Notes: generated by a model not told the origin, from the sequence alone. Counted from the stretch's first letter, positions 36,131 to 45,637 are shown. The stretch: 64,000 nucleotides of DNA from Flavobacteriaceae bacterium PS02338 (GCA_029959615.1 JASCOD010000006.1:186001-250000), one strand, 5' to 3'. Program-made: numbers and translations.

Positions 36131-37837
36131 CTAGATATTTCCCGGAATGGCTTCGATTAGCTTCTTGGTATAGTCTGCTTTTGGTCTCTCGTATATTTCC
36201 TCAGGGAAACCTTGTTCTTCAATTTTGCCTTTGTTCATAATGATCATCCTGTCGGAAATATGTTTAACAACAGAAAGATCATGAGAGATAAAGATGTAGG
36301 TTAGACCAAATTCTTCTTGTAAATCCCTAAGCAGATTTAAAACTTGAGCTTGTACAGAAACATCTAATGCTGAAACAGATTCGTCACAGATAATAAATTT
36401 TGGTTTTAGCGCTAGGGCACGGGCAATTACAATACGCTGTCTTTGGCCACCCGAAAACTCATGAGGGTAGCGGTTAAAGTGTTCTGCACTTAGATTGACC
36501 TTTTCTAAAAGCTGTATCACTACGGCTTTTCTCTCTGTATCGTTCGCATATATACCGTGAACAATTAGCGGTTCCATAATAGACTGGCCCACGGTAATTT
36601 TTGGATTTAAAGAGGAATAAGGGTCTTGAAAGATAATTTGTATATCTCTTCTTAAATGTCTAAGCTCTTTTCTGCTAATATGAGTAATGTCGTTCCCGTC
36701 GAAAATCAATTGTCCAGAAGTTGGTTCTGCCAAACGCAGAATGGTACGCCCAAGCGTGGTTTTTCCACAGCCAGATTCGCCAACTAAACCTAATGTTTCT
36801 CCAGGGAAAACCTCAAAAGAAACGTGGTCTACGGCTTTTACGAAATCAACGGTCTTGGCAAACAAGCCTTTTTTAATTGGATACCAAGTGCATAAATCTT
36901 CCACTTTCAAGATCGCTTCTTGGTTATATAACTTTGTTCTTCTTTGGTTTACTTCTTCTTGTGTAAATGCATTTTTCGCTAATAAGTGTTGTAAACCAAT
37001 GTCTTTGTCTTCATTTAGGAAATCTGCAACGGTAGGTAGCTTTTTGAGTAGCCTTTTTGGCGACGGCCTACAAGCCAGCAAACCTTTGGTATAAGGATGT
37101 TGCGGGTTTTCGAATAACTGCTGAGCTGTTCCTTGTTCTACAATGTCGCCTTTGTACATTACCAATAGTTTATCTGCAATTTCACTCATCAATCCCAAAT
37201 CATGGGAGATGAAAATCATGGCCATGTTACGTTCGTTTTTTAAGCGCAACAGTAATTGTAGAATAGTTTTTTGAACAGTAACGTCAAGGGCAGTTGTAGG
37301 CTCATCTGCAATTAAAAGCTCCGGATTACAGCTCAACGCCATGGCAATCATTACCCGCTGCTTTTGTCCGCCAGAGAGTTGGTGCGGATAGCTGTCGAAA
37401 ATATGCTCTGGACGAGGCAGCTGCACTTCTTTAAATAATGCGATGGTATTTTCCTTTGCCGTTCGTTTATCTACCTTTTGGTGTAACATAATGGCTTCTT
37501 TAACTTGTTCGCCACAGGTGAATACAGGATTTAGAGAAGTCATTGGTTCCTGGAAAATCATAGCGATTTTATTGCCACGATATTTCCTGATTTCTGTATC
37601 GTTTAGATTGAGTAGGTCAATGCTGTCTAGATTAATTTCTCCATCTATTTGGGTGTTTTTACTGTCGTGCAAACGCATGATAGAAAAAGAAGTTACCGAT
37701 TTACCAGAGCCCGACTCGCCAACAATACCTAAAACCTTACCTCTTTCAAGATCGAAACTCACTTTATGAACGGTTTCTAACCAAACTTTGTCTTCTTGGT
37801 TATAGAATTTTACGGCAAGGTCTTTTACTTTAAGCAT
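36131..37837 (-). CDS. Fused two-domain peptide ABC transporter ATPase (DppD-DppF/YejF type)
   Basis: 568 residues with two complete ATPase domains. The first (about 1-260) has GESGSGKS, LSGGQKQR and ADEPTTALD. The second (about 305-565) has GESGCGKTT, FSGGQRQR and CDESVSALD. Each is followed by the oligopeptide-transporter C-terminal motif (PQHPYTKGLL and PKADYTKKLI). It would power import of di- or oligopeptides or a similar nickel/antibiotic-peptide system. No permease or binding protein gene is adjacent, so its partners are encoded elsewhere. No terminator was recognised. Confidence 0.93.
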   Translation of the reverse strand: MLKVKDLAVKFYNQEDKVWLETVHKVSFDLERGKVLGIVGESGSGKSVTSFSIMRLHDSKNTQIDGEINLDSIDLLNLNDTEIRKYRGNKIAMIFQEPMTSLNPVFTCGEQVKEAIMLHQKVDKRTAKENTIALFKEVQLPRPEHIFDSYPHQLSGGQKQRVMIAMALSCNPELLIADEPTTALDVTVQKTILQLLLRLKNERNMAMIFISHDLGLMSEIADKLLVMYKGDIVEQGTAQQLFENPQHPYTKGLLACRPSPKRLLKKLPTVADFLNEDKDIGLQHLLAKNAFTQEEVNQRRTKLYNQEAILKVEDLCTWYPIKKGLFAKTVDFVKAVDHVSFEVFPGETLGLVGESGCGKTTLGRTILRLAEPTSGQLIFDGNDITHISRKELRHLRRDIQIIFQDPYSSLNPKITVGQSIMEPLIVHGIYANDTERKAVVIQLLEKVNLSAEHFNRYPHEFSGGQRQRIVIARALALKPKFIICDESVSALDVSVQAQVLNLLRDLQEEFGLTYIFISHDLSVVKHISDRMIIMNKGKIEEQGFPEEIYERPKADYTKKLIEAIPGNI

Positions 37838-37932
37838 TTAAAATGGGATTAACCATATAGGTGCATAGTTTCTTTTGACTTAATTAGATTGATGAAAATC
37901 AGAACTGCTATGTGTCTACGTGGTTCATTTTA

Positions 37933-38646
37933 TTATTTCACTAAAGTAATATTTTCTTGCGTAATTATCGGCAGTCCTTTAAAGCGTAATAATAATTGTG
38001 CGGTGGTAATCACATCGTTTTCGCAATATTTGGCAATTCTTGTAAGGTTCTTTTGCTGATAATAGACATCTTTAACTTGACTACCGTCGATGTCATTTTT
38101 AGGTGTAGGTAAATCGAAAATGGCAGCAAGTAAATTCAACGAAGTGTAATTCTTGTAATCGCCAAATTTCCAAAGCTCCATTGTGTCTAAATGATGAATT
38201 TCCCAAGGTTTTTTGCCAGCTATTTGTAGTTGCGGTGGAATGTTAAGTCCATTGACTAAAATTCTTCTACACAAGTAAGGAAAATCGAATTCTTTCCCGT
38301 TATGTGCACAAAGCTGTAAGTTTTTAGATTGTTTGTTTAGTAAACTAATGAATTGTCTAAGAATGATTTTCTCGTCGTTATGTATAAATGAACGCACTCT
38401 TAAATGAATTTGCTTATGCTCTAAGTGGTATATTCCAACGCTGATACAAACGATCTTACCGAACTCTGCCCAAATGCCAGCTTTTTCATAAAACTCACTA
38501 GCAGTTTGCGCTTCCTTACGCTGATATTGGCTTTTTTGTTCCCATAATTCTTGTAGGTGACTTGGTAATTCATCGAAGCTTTCCTTTTGTGGAATGGTTT
38601 CAATATCAATAACAAAGACATTGTTTAGTTTAATATCTTTTAGCAT
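37933..38646 (-). CDS. DnaQ-like 3'-5' exonuclease (PolB-type exonuclease domain)
   Basis: 237 residues, a single exonuclease domain of the DEDDy kind. Motif ExoI is VFVIDIETIP (about 11-20), ExoII is CAHNGKEFDFPYL (about 113-125), and ExoIII is YCENDVITTAQLLL (about 207-220) with the Tyr of the DEDDy class. The family corresponds to predicted PolB-like exonucleases of unknown biological role; it is not a full DNA polymerase. It stands alone, 95 bp downstream of nothing on its strand. Confidence 0.8.
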   Translation of the reverse strand: MLKDIKLNNVFVIDIETIPQKESFDELPSHLQELWEQKSQYQRKEAQTASEFYEKAGIWAEFGKIVCISVGIYHLEHKQIHLRVRSFIHNDEKIILRQFISLLNKQSKNLQLCAHNGKEFDFPYLCRRILVNGLNIPPQLQIAGKKPWEIHHLDTMELWKFGDYKNYTSLNLLAAIFDLPTPKNDIDGSQVKDVYYQQKNLTRIAKYCENDVITTAQLLLRFKGLPIITQENITLVK

Positions 38647-38766
38647 AGTATATAGGATAGATGTATATCCAAATTAGTAATTTTTATTGAACCACTTCTA
38701 ATTTTATTTTTCCCGCAGATTTTCGCTGATGTTTCCGAGAATTTAAGAAGATGAGGCGAATTTCTT

Positions 38767-38845
38767 CATTGCGAGGTACGAAGCAATCCTACAACTGTCG
38801 CTAAGCAATAATCATAGCTTTAAGATTGCTTCGTGCCTCGCAATG
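38767..38845. repeat. Interspersed inverted repeat (CATTGCGAGG...GAAGCAATC)
   Basis: Two 22-bp arms, 38767-38788 and 38824-38845, are reverse complements with one mismatch around a 35-nt loop. One arm also occurs alone at 20195-20216. This sequence type is common in Bacteroidota intergenic DNA. Confidence 0.85.
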
Positions 38846-38932
38846 ACGTGAAGGGAGTTCAAGACCAAGAGAATTACAATAAATCTAATCTCAAGTTAAC
38901 TTAGGCATCTAAGGCGATTAATTAAAACAAAA

Positions 38933-38958
38933 AATCCCTTCCAAAAATGGAAAGGATT
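38933..38958 (-). terminator. Terminator of the arginine decarboxylase gene
   Basis: On the minus strand the stem CCTTTCC...GGAAGGG is followed by TTTTTTG. It lies about 40 bp after the stop codon. Confidence 0.75.
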
Positions 38959-38996
38959 AATTTATGCTAAACAAACTTCCCTTTAGGGGTTGGGGG

Positions 38997-40388
38997 TTAA
39001 ACGTAACCTAAAATTTTAAGTACTTGCTTGCTATTTTGTTCTTCACCAAAAACCTCAAAATTGAAAGTCTCGTCACGGTTTCTGCGGATAATGACATGTT
39101 TCGGACTAGGTAATAAACAATGATGTATACCGCCGTAACCACTTAAAACCTCCTGATAAGCACCAGTGTTGAAGAAACCTAAATATTGCACCTTACGGGT
39201 TTTAGGCATAAATACACTATTCATGTGTGCTTCTTGGTTGTAATAATCCTGGCCATCGCAGGTAATACCGCCCAAATTCACACGCTCATATTCTGCGTCC
39301 CAGTTATTAATTGGCAACAATACATATTTTTGGTTCAGCGCCCACACATCAGGTAAGTTGGTAATGAAAGAACCATCTAACATCAACCATTTCTCACGAT
39401 CATTTTGTTGTTTACGGCCCAATACTTTGTATAGAATTCCAGAAGCTTCAGCAACCGTATACTTACCAAACTCAGTAATGATATCTGGTTCAACCACATC
39501 GTGCTCTGCACAAATTTCTTTGATACGCTTTACAATTTCGTTTACCATGTACTCGTAATCGAAATCGAATACCAAGCTATCTTTAAATGGCATACCACCA
39601 CCAATATCTAAAGTATCTAACTCTGGATTGATTTTTTTAAACTTGCAATACAAGGTTACATATTTCTCTAACTCGTTCCAGTAATAAGGAGTATCAGAAA
39701 TACCAGAATTGATAAAGAAGTGTAACAGTTTTACCCTAAAATTCGGGTTTGCAGAGATTTTACTGTTATAAAAATCAATCACATCTTCCATACGTACACC
39801 TAAACGTGAAGTATAAAATTGTGAGTCTGGTTGCTCTTCTGCGGCAATACGGATACCTAAGTTGCACGGTGTATCCATCTCAATTTCATCATCGTAAAGG
39901 TTAAATTCCTCTTTGTTATCTAATACCGGAATGATGTTTTTATAACCATCATGTAGCATATCGATAATATATTGCTTGTATTGGAAAGTCTTAAAACCGT
40001 TGCAAATAATGGTAGTGTCTTTAGTCAGGTTGCCCTTTTTCTCCAAAGCCTCAATCATCGGCATATCAAAAGCTGATGAAGTTTCCAAGTGGATATCATT
40101 CTTTAAAGCCTCTTCAACAATGTGCTTAAAGTGAGAACTTTTTGTACAATAGCAGTATTTGTAATCTCCACGGTAATTATTTTTGATAATTGCCTGTTGA
40201 AACAATAATTTTGCCTGCTGAATTTTCTTGCTCACCATAGGTAAGTAAGTGAAACGCAATGGCGTACCATAGGTTTCAATCATTTCCATTAAATTTAAAT
40301 CGTGGAAATATAATTCATCGTCTATAATGCTATAGCCCTCTTGCGGAAAGCCAACACTTAGATCAAGAAACTCTTCGTAACTCTGCAT
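38997..40388 (-). CDS. speA: Arginine decarboxylase (alanine-racemase-fold PLP enzyme)
   Basis: 463 residues of the fold-III Orn/DAP/Arg decarboxylase family, of the short form usual in Bacteroidota and annotated as arginine decarboxylase. The PLP lysine lies in the segment YKYCYCTKSSH (about 77-87), and the phosphate-binding Gly motif is DIGGGMPF (about 250-257). It would convert arginine to agmatine for polyamine synthesis. Substrate assignment rests on family resemblance; diaminopimelate or ornithine decarboxylase are less likely because the expected LysA signatures are absent. Arginine-related genes at 43198-47876 are nearby, but not co-transcribed. Confidence 0.8.
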   Translation of the reverse strand: MQSYEEFLDLSVGFPQEGYSIIDDELYFHDLNLMEMIETYGTPLRFTYLPMVSKKIQQAKLLFQQAIIKNNYRGDYKYCYCTKSSHFKHIVEEALKNDIHLETSSAFDMPMIEALEKKGNLTKDTTIICNGFKTFQYKQYIIDMLHDGYKNIIPVLDNKEEFNLYDDEIEMDTPCNLGIRIAAEEQPDSQFYTSRLGVRMEDVIDFYNSKISANPNFRVKLLHFFINSGISDTPYYWNELEKYVTLYCKFKKINPELDTLDIGGGMPFKDSLVFDFDYEYMVNEIVKRIKEICAEHDVVEPDIITEFGKYTVAEASGILYKVLGRKQQNDREKWLMLDGSFITNLPDVWALNQKYVLLPINNWDAEYERVNLGGITCDGQDYYNQEAHMNSVFMPKTRKVQYLGFFNTGAYQEVLSGYGGIHHCLLPSPKHVIIRRNRDETFNFEVFGEEQNSKQVLKILGYV

Positions 40389-40935
40389 TGTCTAAAAATT
40401 TTTGCAAAAATGTAATTTTAATTCGATAAAAATGTATCGTTAATAACATTTTTATATTAACTCCAAAAAAGAGGTTTAGTTTTTACTTTTTGTAATATTA
40501 AACGAAGTTTAAAGGTGTTTGCAACTTGCTGATTGTCTTTTGTTTGTATTTGTTTGTCCTCGTTTGTCTTACTTTAGAGGTAAAACTAAAATTGATATAA
40601 TAATTTAAAGCATAATATCTCGTATTTAGGCATTTTAATTTTTTATTGTTGAAAAGCAATTATGGTATCATTTAGGTTCCAAAAGTCCCGCTTTTCGTTT
40701 CTCCCGATGAAACCTGTGAAACAAGAAAGCATACAGACAAATCATAAAAACAGATGCTTAAATCGGGATCCATTTCAATCTGGTTTATTAAACATCTTTC
40801 CTCTCTCGGGAATACCTAACATAAGCCTACAATTCTACCGCTTAATCATTAGAAAATCAAAAAGCAATAAATAATCTACCAATCTACTAGATTTTAATAC
40901 CTTTGCGCCTCTAATAAATAATTGTCGCGAGGGGA
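40389..40935. other. Intergenic region upstream of metN
   Basis: Contains TTTGT-rich sequence at about 40525-40570. An imperfect interspersed repeat follows at about 40676-40790 (AAAGTCCCGCTTTTCG ... TCGGGATCC), related in reverse orientation to 45905-45950. A TACCTTTG element at 40898-40905 may be the metN -7 box. No SAM riboswitch consensus was recognised. The 70-codon frame at 40662-40874 is a translation of the repeat. Confidence 0.6.
40898..40905 (+). promoter_or_regulatory. Probable -7 element of metNIQ
   Basis: TACCTTTG matches TAnnTTTG, 31 nt before the metN ATG. The upstream TTG is not clear. A purine stretch GCGAGGGG sits 4 bp before the start codon and could act as a ribosome binding site, unusual for this group. 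Confidence 0.5.
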
Positions 40936-41673
40936 ATGATCGAACTAAAAGGTGTCACTAAAATATTTCAACATAAAAAAGGGGAATTTACTGCTTTAAA
41001 TGGCGTGTCTTTATTTGTGCCAAAGGGTAAGATATTTGGTATTATAGGAGCTTCTGGTGCTGGTAAGAGTACTTTAATAAGAACTATCAATTTGCTTGAG
41101 CCACCAACCACGGGTACAGTAACTGTAGACGGTGTAGAAATAACTAATTTATCTTCATCGGCGTTAGCTAAAGAGAGAAGACACATAGGTATGATTTTTC
41201 AGCATTTCAATTTGTTGTCATCTCGTACCGTTTTCGATAATGTTGCTCTGCCGCTAGAATTGGAAGGTTGGTCTAAATCCGCTATCAAGGAGCGGGTCTT
41301 GGAGCTACTGAAATTAGTGTCACTCGAAGATAAAATAGATCATTATCCGGCAAATTTATCTGGTGGGCAAAAACAAAGAGTTGCCATTGCGAGAACTTTA
41401 GCTAACAGCCCGAAAGTACTTTTATGTGACGAAGCCACAAGTGCTCTAGATCCTGCAACAACTAACTCTATTTTAGCTTTGCTGAAAGATATCAACCAAC
41501 GTTTAAACATTACTATTTTATTGATTACACATGAAATGAAGGTAATTACGAAGATTTGTGATGAAGTGGCTGTAATTAGCGAAGGAAAAATTATCGAACA
41601 AGGTTTGGTGGGAGAAGTGTTCTCTAACCCAAGCCATCCATTAACCCGTGAATTTATTTTAGAATATGTCTGA
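40936..41673 (+). CDS. metN: Methionine ABC transporter ATPase, short form
   Basis: 245 residues with Walker A GASGAGKS (about 38-45), Q-loop FQHFNLL, signature LSGGQKQR (about 141-148) and Walker B LLCDEATSALD. The length stops after the ATPase domain. E. coli MetN (343 aa) carries an additional C-terminal NIL (C2) domain that binds methionine and inhibits transport, and this is missing here. It overlaps metI by 8 bp and forms a unit with metI and metQ. Assignment to methionine rests on the NIQ gene set and MetQ similarity. Confidence 0.9.
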   Translation: MIELKGVTKIFQHKKGEFTALNGVSLFVPKGKIFGIIGASGAGKSTLIRTINLLEPPTTGTVTVDGVEITNLSSSALAKERRHIGMIFQHFNLLSSRTVFDNVALPLELEGWSKSAIKERVLELLKLVSLEDKIDHYPANLSGGQKQRVAIARTLANSPKVLLCDEATSALDPATTNSILALLKDINQRLNITILLITHEMKVITKICDEVAVISEGKIIEQGLVGEVFSNPSHPLTREFILEYV

Positions 41674-42322
41674 TTCAATGATTTCGCTCTTAATAAAGGG
41701 CTTAGGCGAAACCGTGTTGATGACTTTCTTAGCCGGATTTTTCGGTTTCGTTTTGGGTTTGCCAATTGGAGTTTTACTTTTTACCACTAAAAGAGGACAG
41801 TTTTTAGCACATCGTACTTTAAACCGTTTGCTCGCTGTACTGGTAAATATATTCCGATCCATACCGTTCATTATCCTTATTGTATGGATGATTCCATTCA
41901 CTAGAATGGTAGTGGGTACTTCTATTGGTGTATGGGCGGCTTTAGTCCCGCTGAGTATTGGTGCCGCACCTTTTATTGCTCGAATGGTAGAAAATAGTCT
42001 GGCAGAAGTTCCATCAGGTTTAATAGAAGCTGCAAGAGCAATGGGCGCTACGCCAATGCAGATCATTAAAAAAGTATTATTGCCAGAAGCTTTGCCTTCG
42101 ATAATTAATTCTGCGGCAATCACTTCAATTACCTTGGTGGGTTACTCAGCAATGGGCGGGGCAGTTGGTGCTGGTGGTTTAGGGCAAATAGGTTATCAAT
42201 ATGGTTATGTGGGTTATGATGTAGTGGTAATGAATACTGTATTGGTGATATTGGTGTTGTTGGTGTTTGCTATTCAATTTATAGGTGATTTTTTAGCAAA
42301 GAAAGTAGACCATAGAAAATAA
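41666..42322 (+). CDS. metI: Methionine ABC transporter permease
   Basis: 218 residues with about five transmembrane segments and the ABC permease EAA-type loop (EAARAMGATPMQIIKKVLLPEALPS, about 112-136). Length and sequence (SIPFIILIVWMIPFTR near 68-83) fit MetI. It starts inside the last 8 bp of metN, and metQ follows 11 bp downstream. Confidence 0.93.
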   Translation: MSDSMISLLIKGLGETVLMTFLAGFFGFVLGLPIGVLLFTTKRGQFLAHRTLNRLLAVLVNIFRSIPFIILIVWMIPFTRMVVGTSIGVWAALVPLSIGAAPFIARMVENSLAEVPSGLIEAARAMGATPMQIIKKVLLPEALPSIINSAAITSITLVGYSAMGGAVGAGGLGQIGYQYGYVGYDVVVMNTVLVILVLLVFAIQFIGDFLAKKVDHRK

Positions 42323-42333
42323 ATCAATTATAT

Positions 42334-43143
42334 ATGTATAATCAAATCAAAGGCTATTTCGTAGCTGTTTTTTCTGTTTTTATAGTAGCATGTAGCGGTG
42401 GCGCAGATAAAAACAGTAATGTTATTAAAGTAGGTGTACAATCAGGACCGGAGTTTGAAGTTGCAAAAGCAGCTCAGAAGGTGGCAAAAGATAAGTATGG
42501 ATTGGAAGTGGAGTTAGTAGTGTTTAATGATTATGTAATGCCAAATGAAGCATTAAATCAAAAAGATATTGACGCTAACGTGTTTCAAAATAAGCCTTAT
42601 TTAGATGTGCAAGCTAAACAACGCGACTACAAGTTTGCAATTTTAGGTAACACATTTGTATTTCCGTTAGCGGGATATTCAAAGAAAATAAAAAGCATTG
42701 CCGAATTGAAAGATGGGAGTACCATCACTATTCCAAATGACCCTACCAATTTAGGCAGGGCTTTATTACTCTTGCAATCGGCGGGTTTAATTAAACTGAA
42801 AGATGGTGTAGGTTTGTTGCCAACTGCAAATGATATCACCGCAAATCCAAAGAACCTAAAGATTTTAGAGTTAGAAGCTCCGCAACTACCAAGAGTATTA
42901 GACGATCAGAATGTTACCATTGCTATTATCAATAACACTTTTGCTTCGCCAGTTGGCTTAGTGGCAAAAAGAGATGGTCTGTTTGTAGAAGATGAGAAAT
43001 CGCCTTACGTTAATATTATCGTATCTAGAGAAGATAACAAGATCGACGAAAGGCTTCAAAAGTTTGTAAAAGCTTACCAGTCTAATGAAGTAGCACAAAC
43101 AGCTGAAAAAGAATTTAAAGGTGGTGCTATAAAGGGGTGGTAG
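42334..43143 (+). CDS. metQ: Methionine-binding lipoprotein
   Basis: 269 residues with a lipoprotein signal (VFIVACSGG, Cys near 20). It is a NlpA/MetQ-type solute-binding protein: KVGVQSGPEFEVAKAAQKVAKDKYGLEVELVVFNDYVMPNEALN (first lobe), then FQNKPYLD, IPNDPTNLGRALLLLQ and the end EFKGGAIKGW. It delivers methionine to MetNI from the periplasmic side. Last gene of the unit, followed by a terminator. Confidence 0.93.
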   Translation: MYNQIKGYFVAVFSVFIVACSGGADKNSNVIKVGVQSGPEFEVAKAAQKVAKDKYGLEVELVVFNDYVMPNEALNQKDIDANVFQNKPYLDVQAKQRDYKFAILGNTFVFPLAGYSKKIKSIAELKDGSTITIPNDPTNLGRALLLLQSAGLIKLKDGVGLLPTANDITANPKNLKILELEAPQLPRVLDDQNVTIAIINNTFASPVGLVAKRDGLFVEDEKSPYVNIIVSREDNKIDERLQKFVKAYQSNEVAQTAEKEFKGGAIKGW

Positions 43144-43156
43144 TCGATGGTAGTGA

Positions 43157-43191
43157 AAACTTCGTAAGTTTTAAAAACTTACGAAGTTTTA
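43157..43191. terminator. Bidirectional terminator between metQ and the CtlX-type gene
   Basis: Near-perfect palindrome AAAACTTCGTAAGTTTT with its reverse complement. The A/T ends give a T-tract in either direction, and it serves both convergent genes. Confidence 0.85.
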
Positions 43192-43197
43192 TATTCC

Positions 43198-44109
43198 TTA
43201 CTTCAAAGGCAAATGTATTTCCGCTAACATGCACCTTGCACTACCCCCGCCATTTTGTTCAATGGTATAAAGTGGTGCGGTTACAATTTTAGAAAATGTA
43301 GATAGCGACGTAATTTGTGTGCCATGTAAAGCCTTTAATGCTTGCTCCGACATCACCAAAAGGCTTTCTCCGTCCTTATTCTGCACTTCAAGCATGTTGC
43401 CAGCAAAGTGGTTCATTTGGTCGAATGAGATATCAATCACTGTTTTTTTTGTCGCCTTAAAGCTTTCTAAAACTGCAATTTTATCTTCTGTGTATTTGAT
43501 GCTATCTAAGCAAACTACGGCAAATTTTTCGCCAATACACATCATCACATTGGTATGGTAAATAGGAAAGTTTTTCTCGTCTACCGCCTGAAATGCGACC
43601 ACTTTATAACCGCTCAACATCGCAAAATTTTCCAGTACTTCTTTGTCGGTACGGATACTTAAGCAAGCATAGGCAATTTTATGAGTTCTATCTAAAACCA
43701 TGCTGCCGGTACCTTCTAAAAATAAATGCTGTTGCTCAAAAAAACTCAAATCGCTTAGGTGGCTTACTTCGAAGCGCAGGTTTAACCCATCTATAATATC
43801 TTTTCTTCGCTCTTGTCTTCTATTAGGCGAATGCATAGGGTAAAGAAAAACTGAGCCATCTTCATGAAATGAAACCCAATTATTCGGAAATATCGAATCT
43901 GGGGTCGCTGGATCTAATGTGTCATTAGCAACAGTAACATTCACTCCATTTTCTCTCAAAATATTAACGAAGCCATCAAATTCTGCTAATGCTTTTTGTT
44001 GCACACCTTCTTGCTCGCTAGCTACCTGAAATTTATTGTCGCCAGCCGTTTGCTCATTGAACTTAAAGTCAACGGGACGTATCATGAGAATATGTGAAGT
44101 TGTTTGCAT
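43198..44109 (-). CDS. ctlX: CtlX-type citrulline/arginine hydrolase (amidinotransferase superfamily)
   Basis: 303 residues of the guanidino-modifying pentein fold. The catalytic acid region is FLEGTGSMVLDR (near 130), the His is in YHTNVMMCIG (near 190), and the nucleophile Cys is in GGGSARCMLAEI near the C-terminus (about 293). Bacteroidota proteins of this type are called citrulline utilization hydrolase CtlX or arginine-deiminase-related protein; the true substrate here is uncertain. It is 79 bp downstream of the larger arginine-deiminase-family gene on the same strand. Confidence 0.8.
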   Translation of the reverse strand: MQTTSHILMIRPVDFKFNEQTAGDNKFQVASEQEGVQQKALAEFDGFVNILRENGVNVTVANDTLDPATPDSIFPNNWVSFHEDGSVFLYPMHSPNRRQERRKDIIDGLNLRFEVSHLSDLSFFEQQHLFLEGTGSMVLDRTHKIAYACLSIRTDKEVLENFAMLSGYKVVAFQAVDEKNFPIYHTNVMMCIGEKFAVVCLDSIKYTEDKIAVLESFKATKKTVIDISFDQMNHFAGNMLEVQNKDGESLLVMSEQALKALHGTQITSLSTFSKIVTAPLYTIEQNGGGSARCMLAEIHLPLK

Positions 44110-44188
44110 ATTTTAATTTGTTCAGTTGTTAAATAGTTCATTAGTTCACTGTATCTAGACGAATGAACCGATGGCTAATGAACTAATT

Positions 44189-45637
44189 TTATCTCAGTTC
44201 ATCCCGCAACATCGGTAAGCTCATACAATGAAAACCACCTCTAGCTCTAGACAATTCTGCCGATGGCATCAATACCAAAGTATCTGTTAAGGTTTCTGTA
44301 TTTACTTTTCCGCTTTCCAGGTCTTGTATCAAATCTTGCACTTTAACCACATCAAAACCATTAGCTTTAAAAGCCTCAACTGTTTTGTCGTTACGGTCAT
44401 AGCCTAAAACTACGCCCTCCTTTAGTGCCAAAAGGTTACAAGAGTCGGTCCATTGTTCGCGACTATCGTAAGGGAAGGTATTACCACCGCTATAAATCAC
44501 TTTGGTTGGGGTAGTGCTGCCCAAGTCATTCCTGCTAATATCGTCTAACAAAGCCTCCACATGTTCGTAATATTTGGGCTGGCCAGGCTTATCTTTATGG
44601 AACTGGATAGCAGTCGTAGCTTCTAATTTCTCAGGTTCTTTTAAGAAATGAATAGGCTCTGTAGCATCATAAGCTGGACTATGTGCAATGCTGTGCAAAA
44701 TCACCCAAGTATCACGTTTAACCTGCGTAAAAACCGTATCTAAGTGCATGTAATCACGTTTGGCTGGAATTTTAACTACCGTTACTTTCTCTACCACATT
44801 ATTCTCAAACAACAGTTTAATTGCTTCGTTGGCACCTTCTTCAGATGTACGCTCGCTCACACCAATCAGTACATGGTTAGGCGCAACCATCATCACGTCA
44901 CCTCCTTCTAGTGTTGTGCGAAATTCAGGTTCATCGCCGGGACGCAAGAAATGCATCGTCGGATCAGGAATTTCAATTACATTATTTTGGTATGCCTCAA
45001 AAAACGGATGGTTAAAGAAAATATAGCGCATCAACATCGTTTCACGAACACGAGCTTTTTTTGCAGGCTTGTTCAATAAAATGTGGCTGTTAATGGTAGT
45101 GCCCACGTCGCGGGTGAAAATTAAATTTGGAACTGGTGCAAAAATCATAGTGTCGTCTGCCATAGTGCCCGAGATAAAAATCTCTGCCAGTTCTTTTGGA
45201 TCTGTAGCTGTTAGTTTCAGTTGTAATTTATAAGTACAACCTTCAATAGCACAAACTGCTGCCGTCAATTTTTTGCGAATATATTCGTCAGCCAAAATAT
45301 CAGCCAATAAATTCTGTAGCTCAACTACGTTTTTGGAATTGTGAAAATTCGGGTGGTTCGGTTTGTAGAAACCACGATTAGCCTCTTCACTATCTATTTC
45401 AGCTAGTTTTCCTTTAATTTTTTCAGGATCTAGGAAATACATCAGCAGTTTGGTATAATAATCGTATTCGTCTTTTCTAATGGTATCTAGATGTACAATA
45501 TCTTCAAAAAGCCAATCTTGCGCTTTAGATGGTACTACTTTGCCCAACCCGCTATCCGGACTGTGAACCAATAATTTCCTTAACCGTCCAATTTCGGTAG
45601 TAACGCCTATCTTAAATGGATTTTGCTGCATGTTCAT
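44189..45637 (-). CDS. Arginine deiminase family protein
   Basis: 482 residues, longer than typical ArcA (about 410). Pentein-fold motifs of arginine deiminase are present: FTRDVG (about 180), EGGDVMM (about 240), the His segment MHLDTVFT (about 290), and the nucleophile Cys in GGFHCMSLP near 471. It would hydrolyse arginine to citrulline and ammonia. No ornithine carbamoyltransferase or carbamate kinase of the ADI energy pathway is adjacent. Two ATGs are possible (45637, 45631). Together with the CtlX gene it probably forms one unit. Confidence 0.85.
   Translation of the reverse strand: MNMQQNPFKIGVTTEIGRLRKLLVHSPDSGLGKVVPSKAQDWLFEDIVHLDTIRKDEYDYYTKLLMYFLDPEKIKGKLAEIDSEEANRGFYKPNHPNFHNSKNVVELQNLLADILADEYIRKKLTAAVCAIEGCTYKLQLKLTATDPKELAEIFISGTMADDTMIFAPVPNLIFTRDVGTTINSHILLNKPAKKARVRETMLMRYIFFNHPFFEAYQNNVIEIPDPTMHFLRPGDEPEFRTTLEGGDVMMVAPNHVLIGVSERTSEEGANEAIKLLFENNVVEKVTVVKIPAKRDYMHLDTVFTQVKRDTWVILHSIAHSPAYDATEPIHFLKEPEKLEATTAIQFHKDKPGQPKYYEHVEALLDDISRNDLGSTTPTKVIYSGGNTFPYDSREQWTDSCNLLALKEGVVLGYDRNDKTVEAFKANGFDVVKVQDLIQDLESGKVNTETLTDTLVLMPSAELSRARGGFHCMSLPMLRDELR

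Larger units (their letters stand above)
38647..38996. other. Intergenic region with interspersed repeat and ADC terminator
   Basis: Carries the inverted repeat 38767-38845 and the minus-strand terminator at 38933-38958. No coding potential was recognised in the remainder. Confidence 0.7.

Noticed and set aside
40662..40874. 70-residue open frame upstream of metN
   Set aside because: It translates the repeat element, is rich in Ser, Arg and Lys without domain features, and has no promoter or family resemblance.
40389..40935. SAM riboswitch in front of metNIQ
   Set aside because: The position is suggestive, but the conserved SAM-I core and a leader terminator are not present. The structured sequence at about 40676-40790 is an interspersed repeat.
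41659..42123. Long open frame on the minus strand inside metI
   Set aside because: It is a shadow of metI: the plus-strand frame encodes a complete, well-recognised permease in a metNIQ operon.
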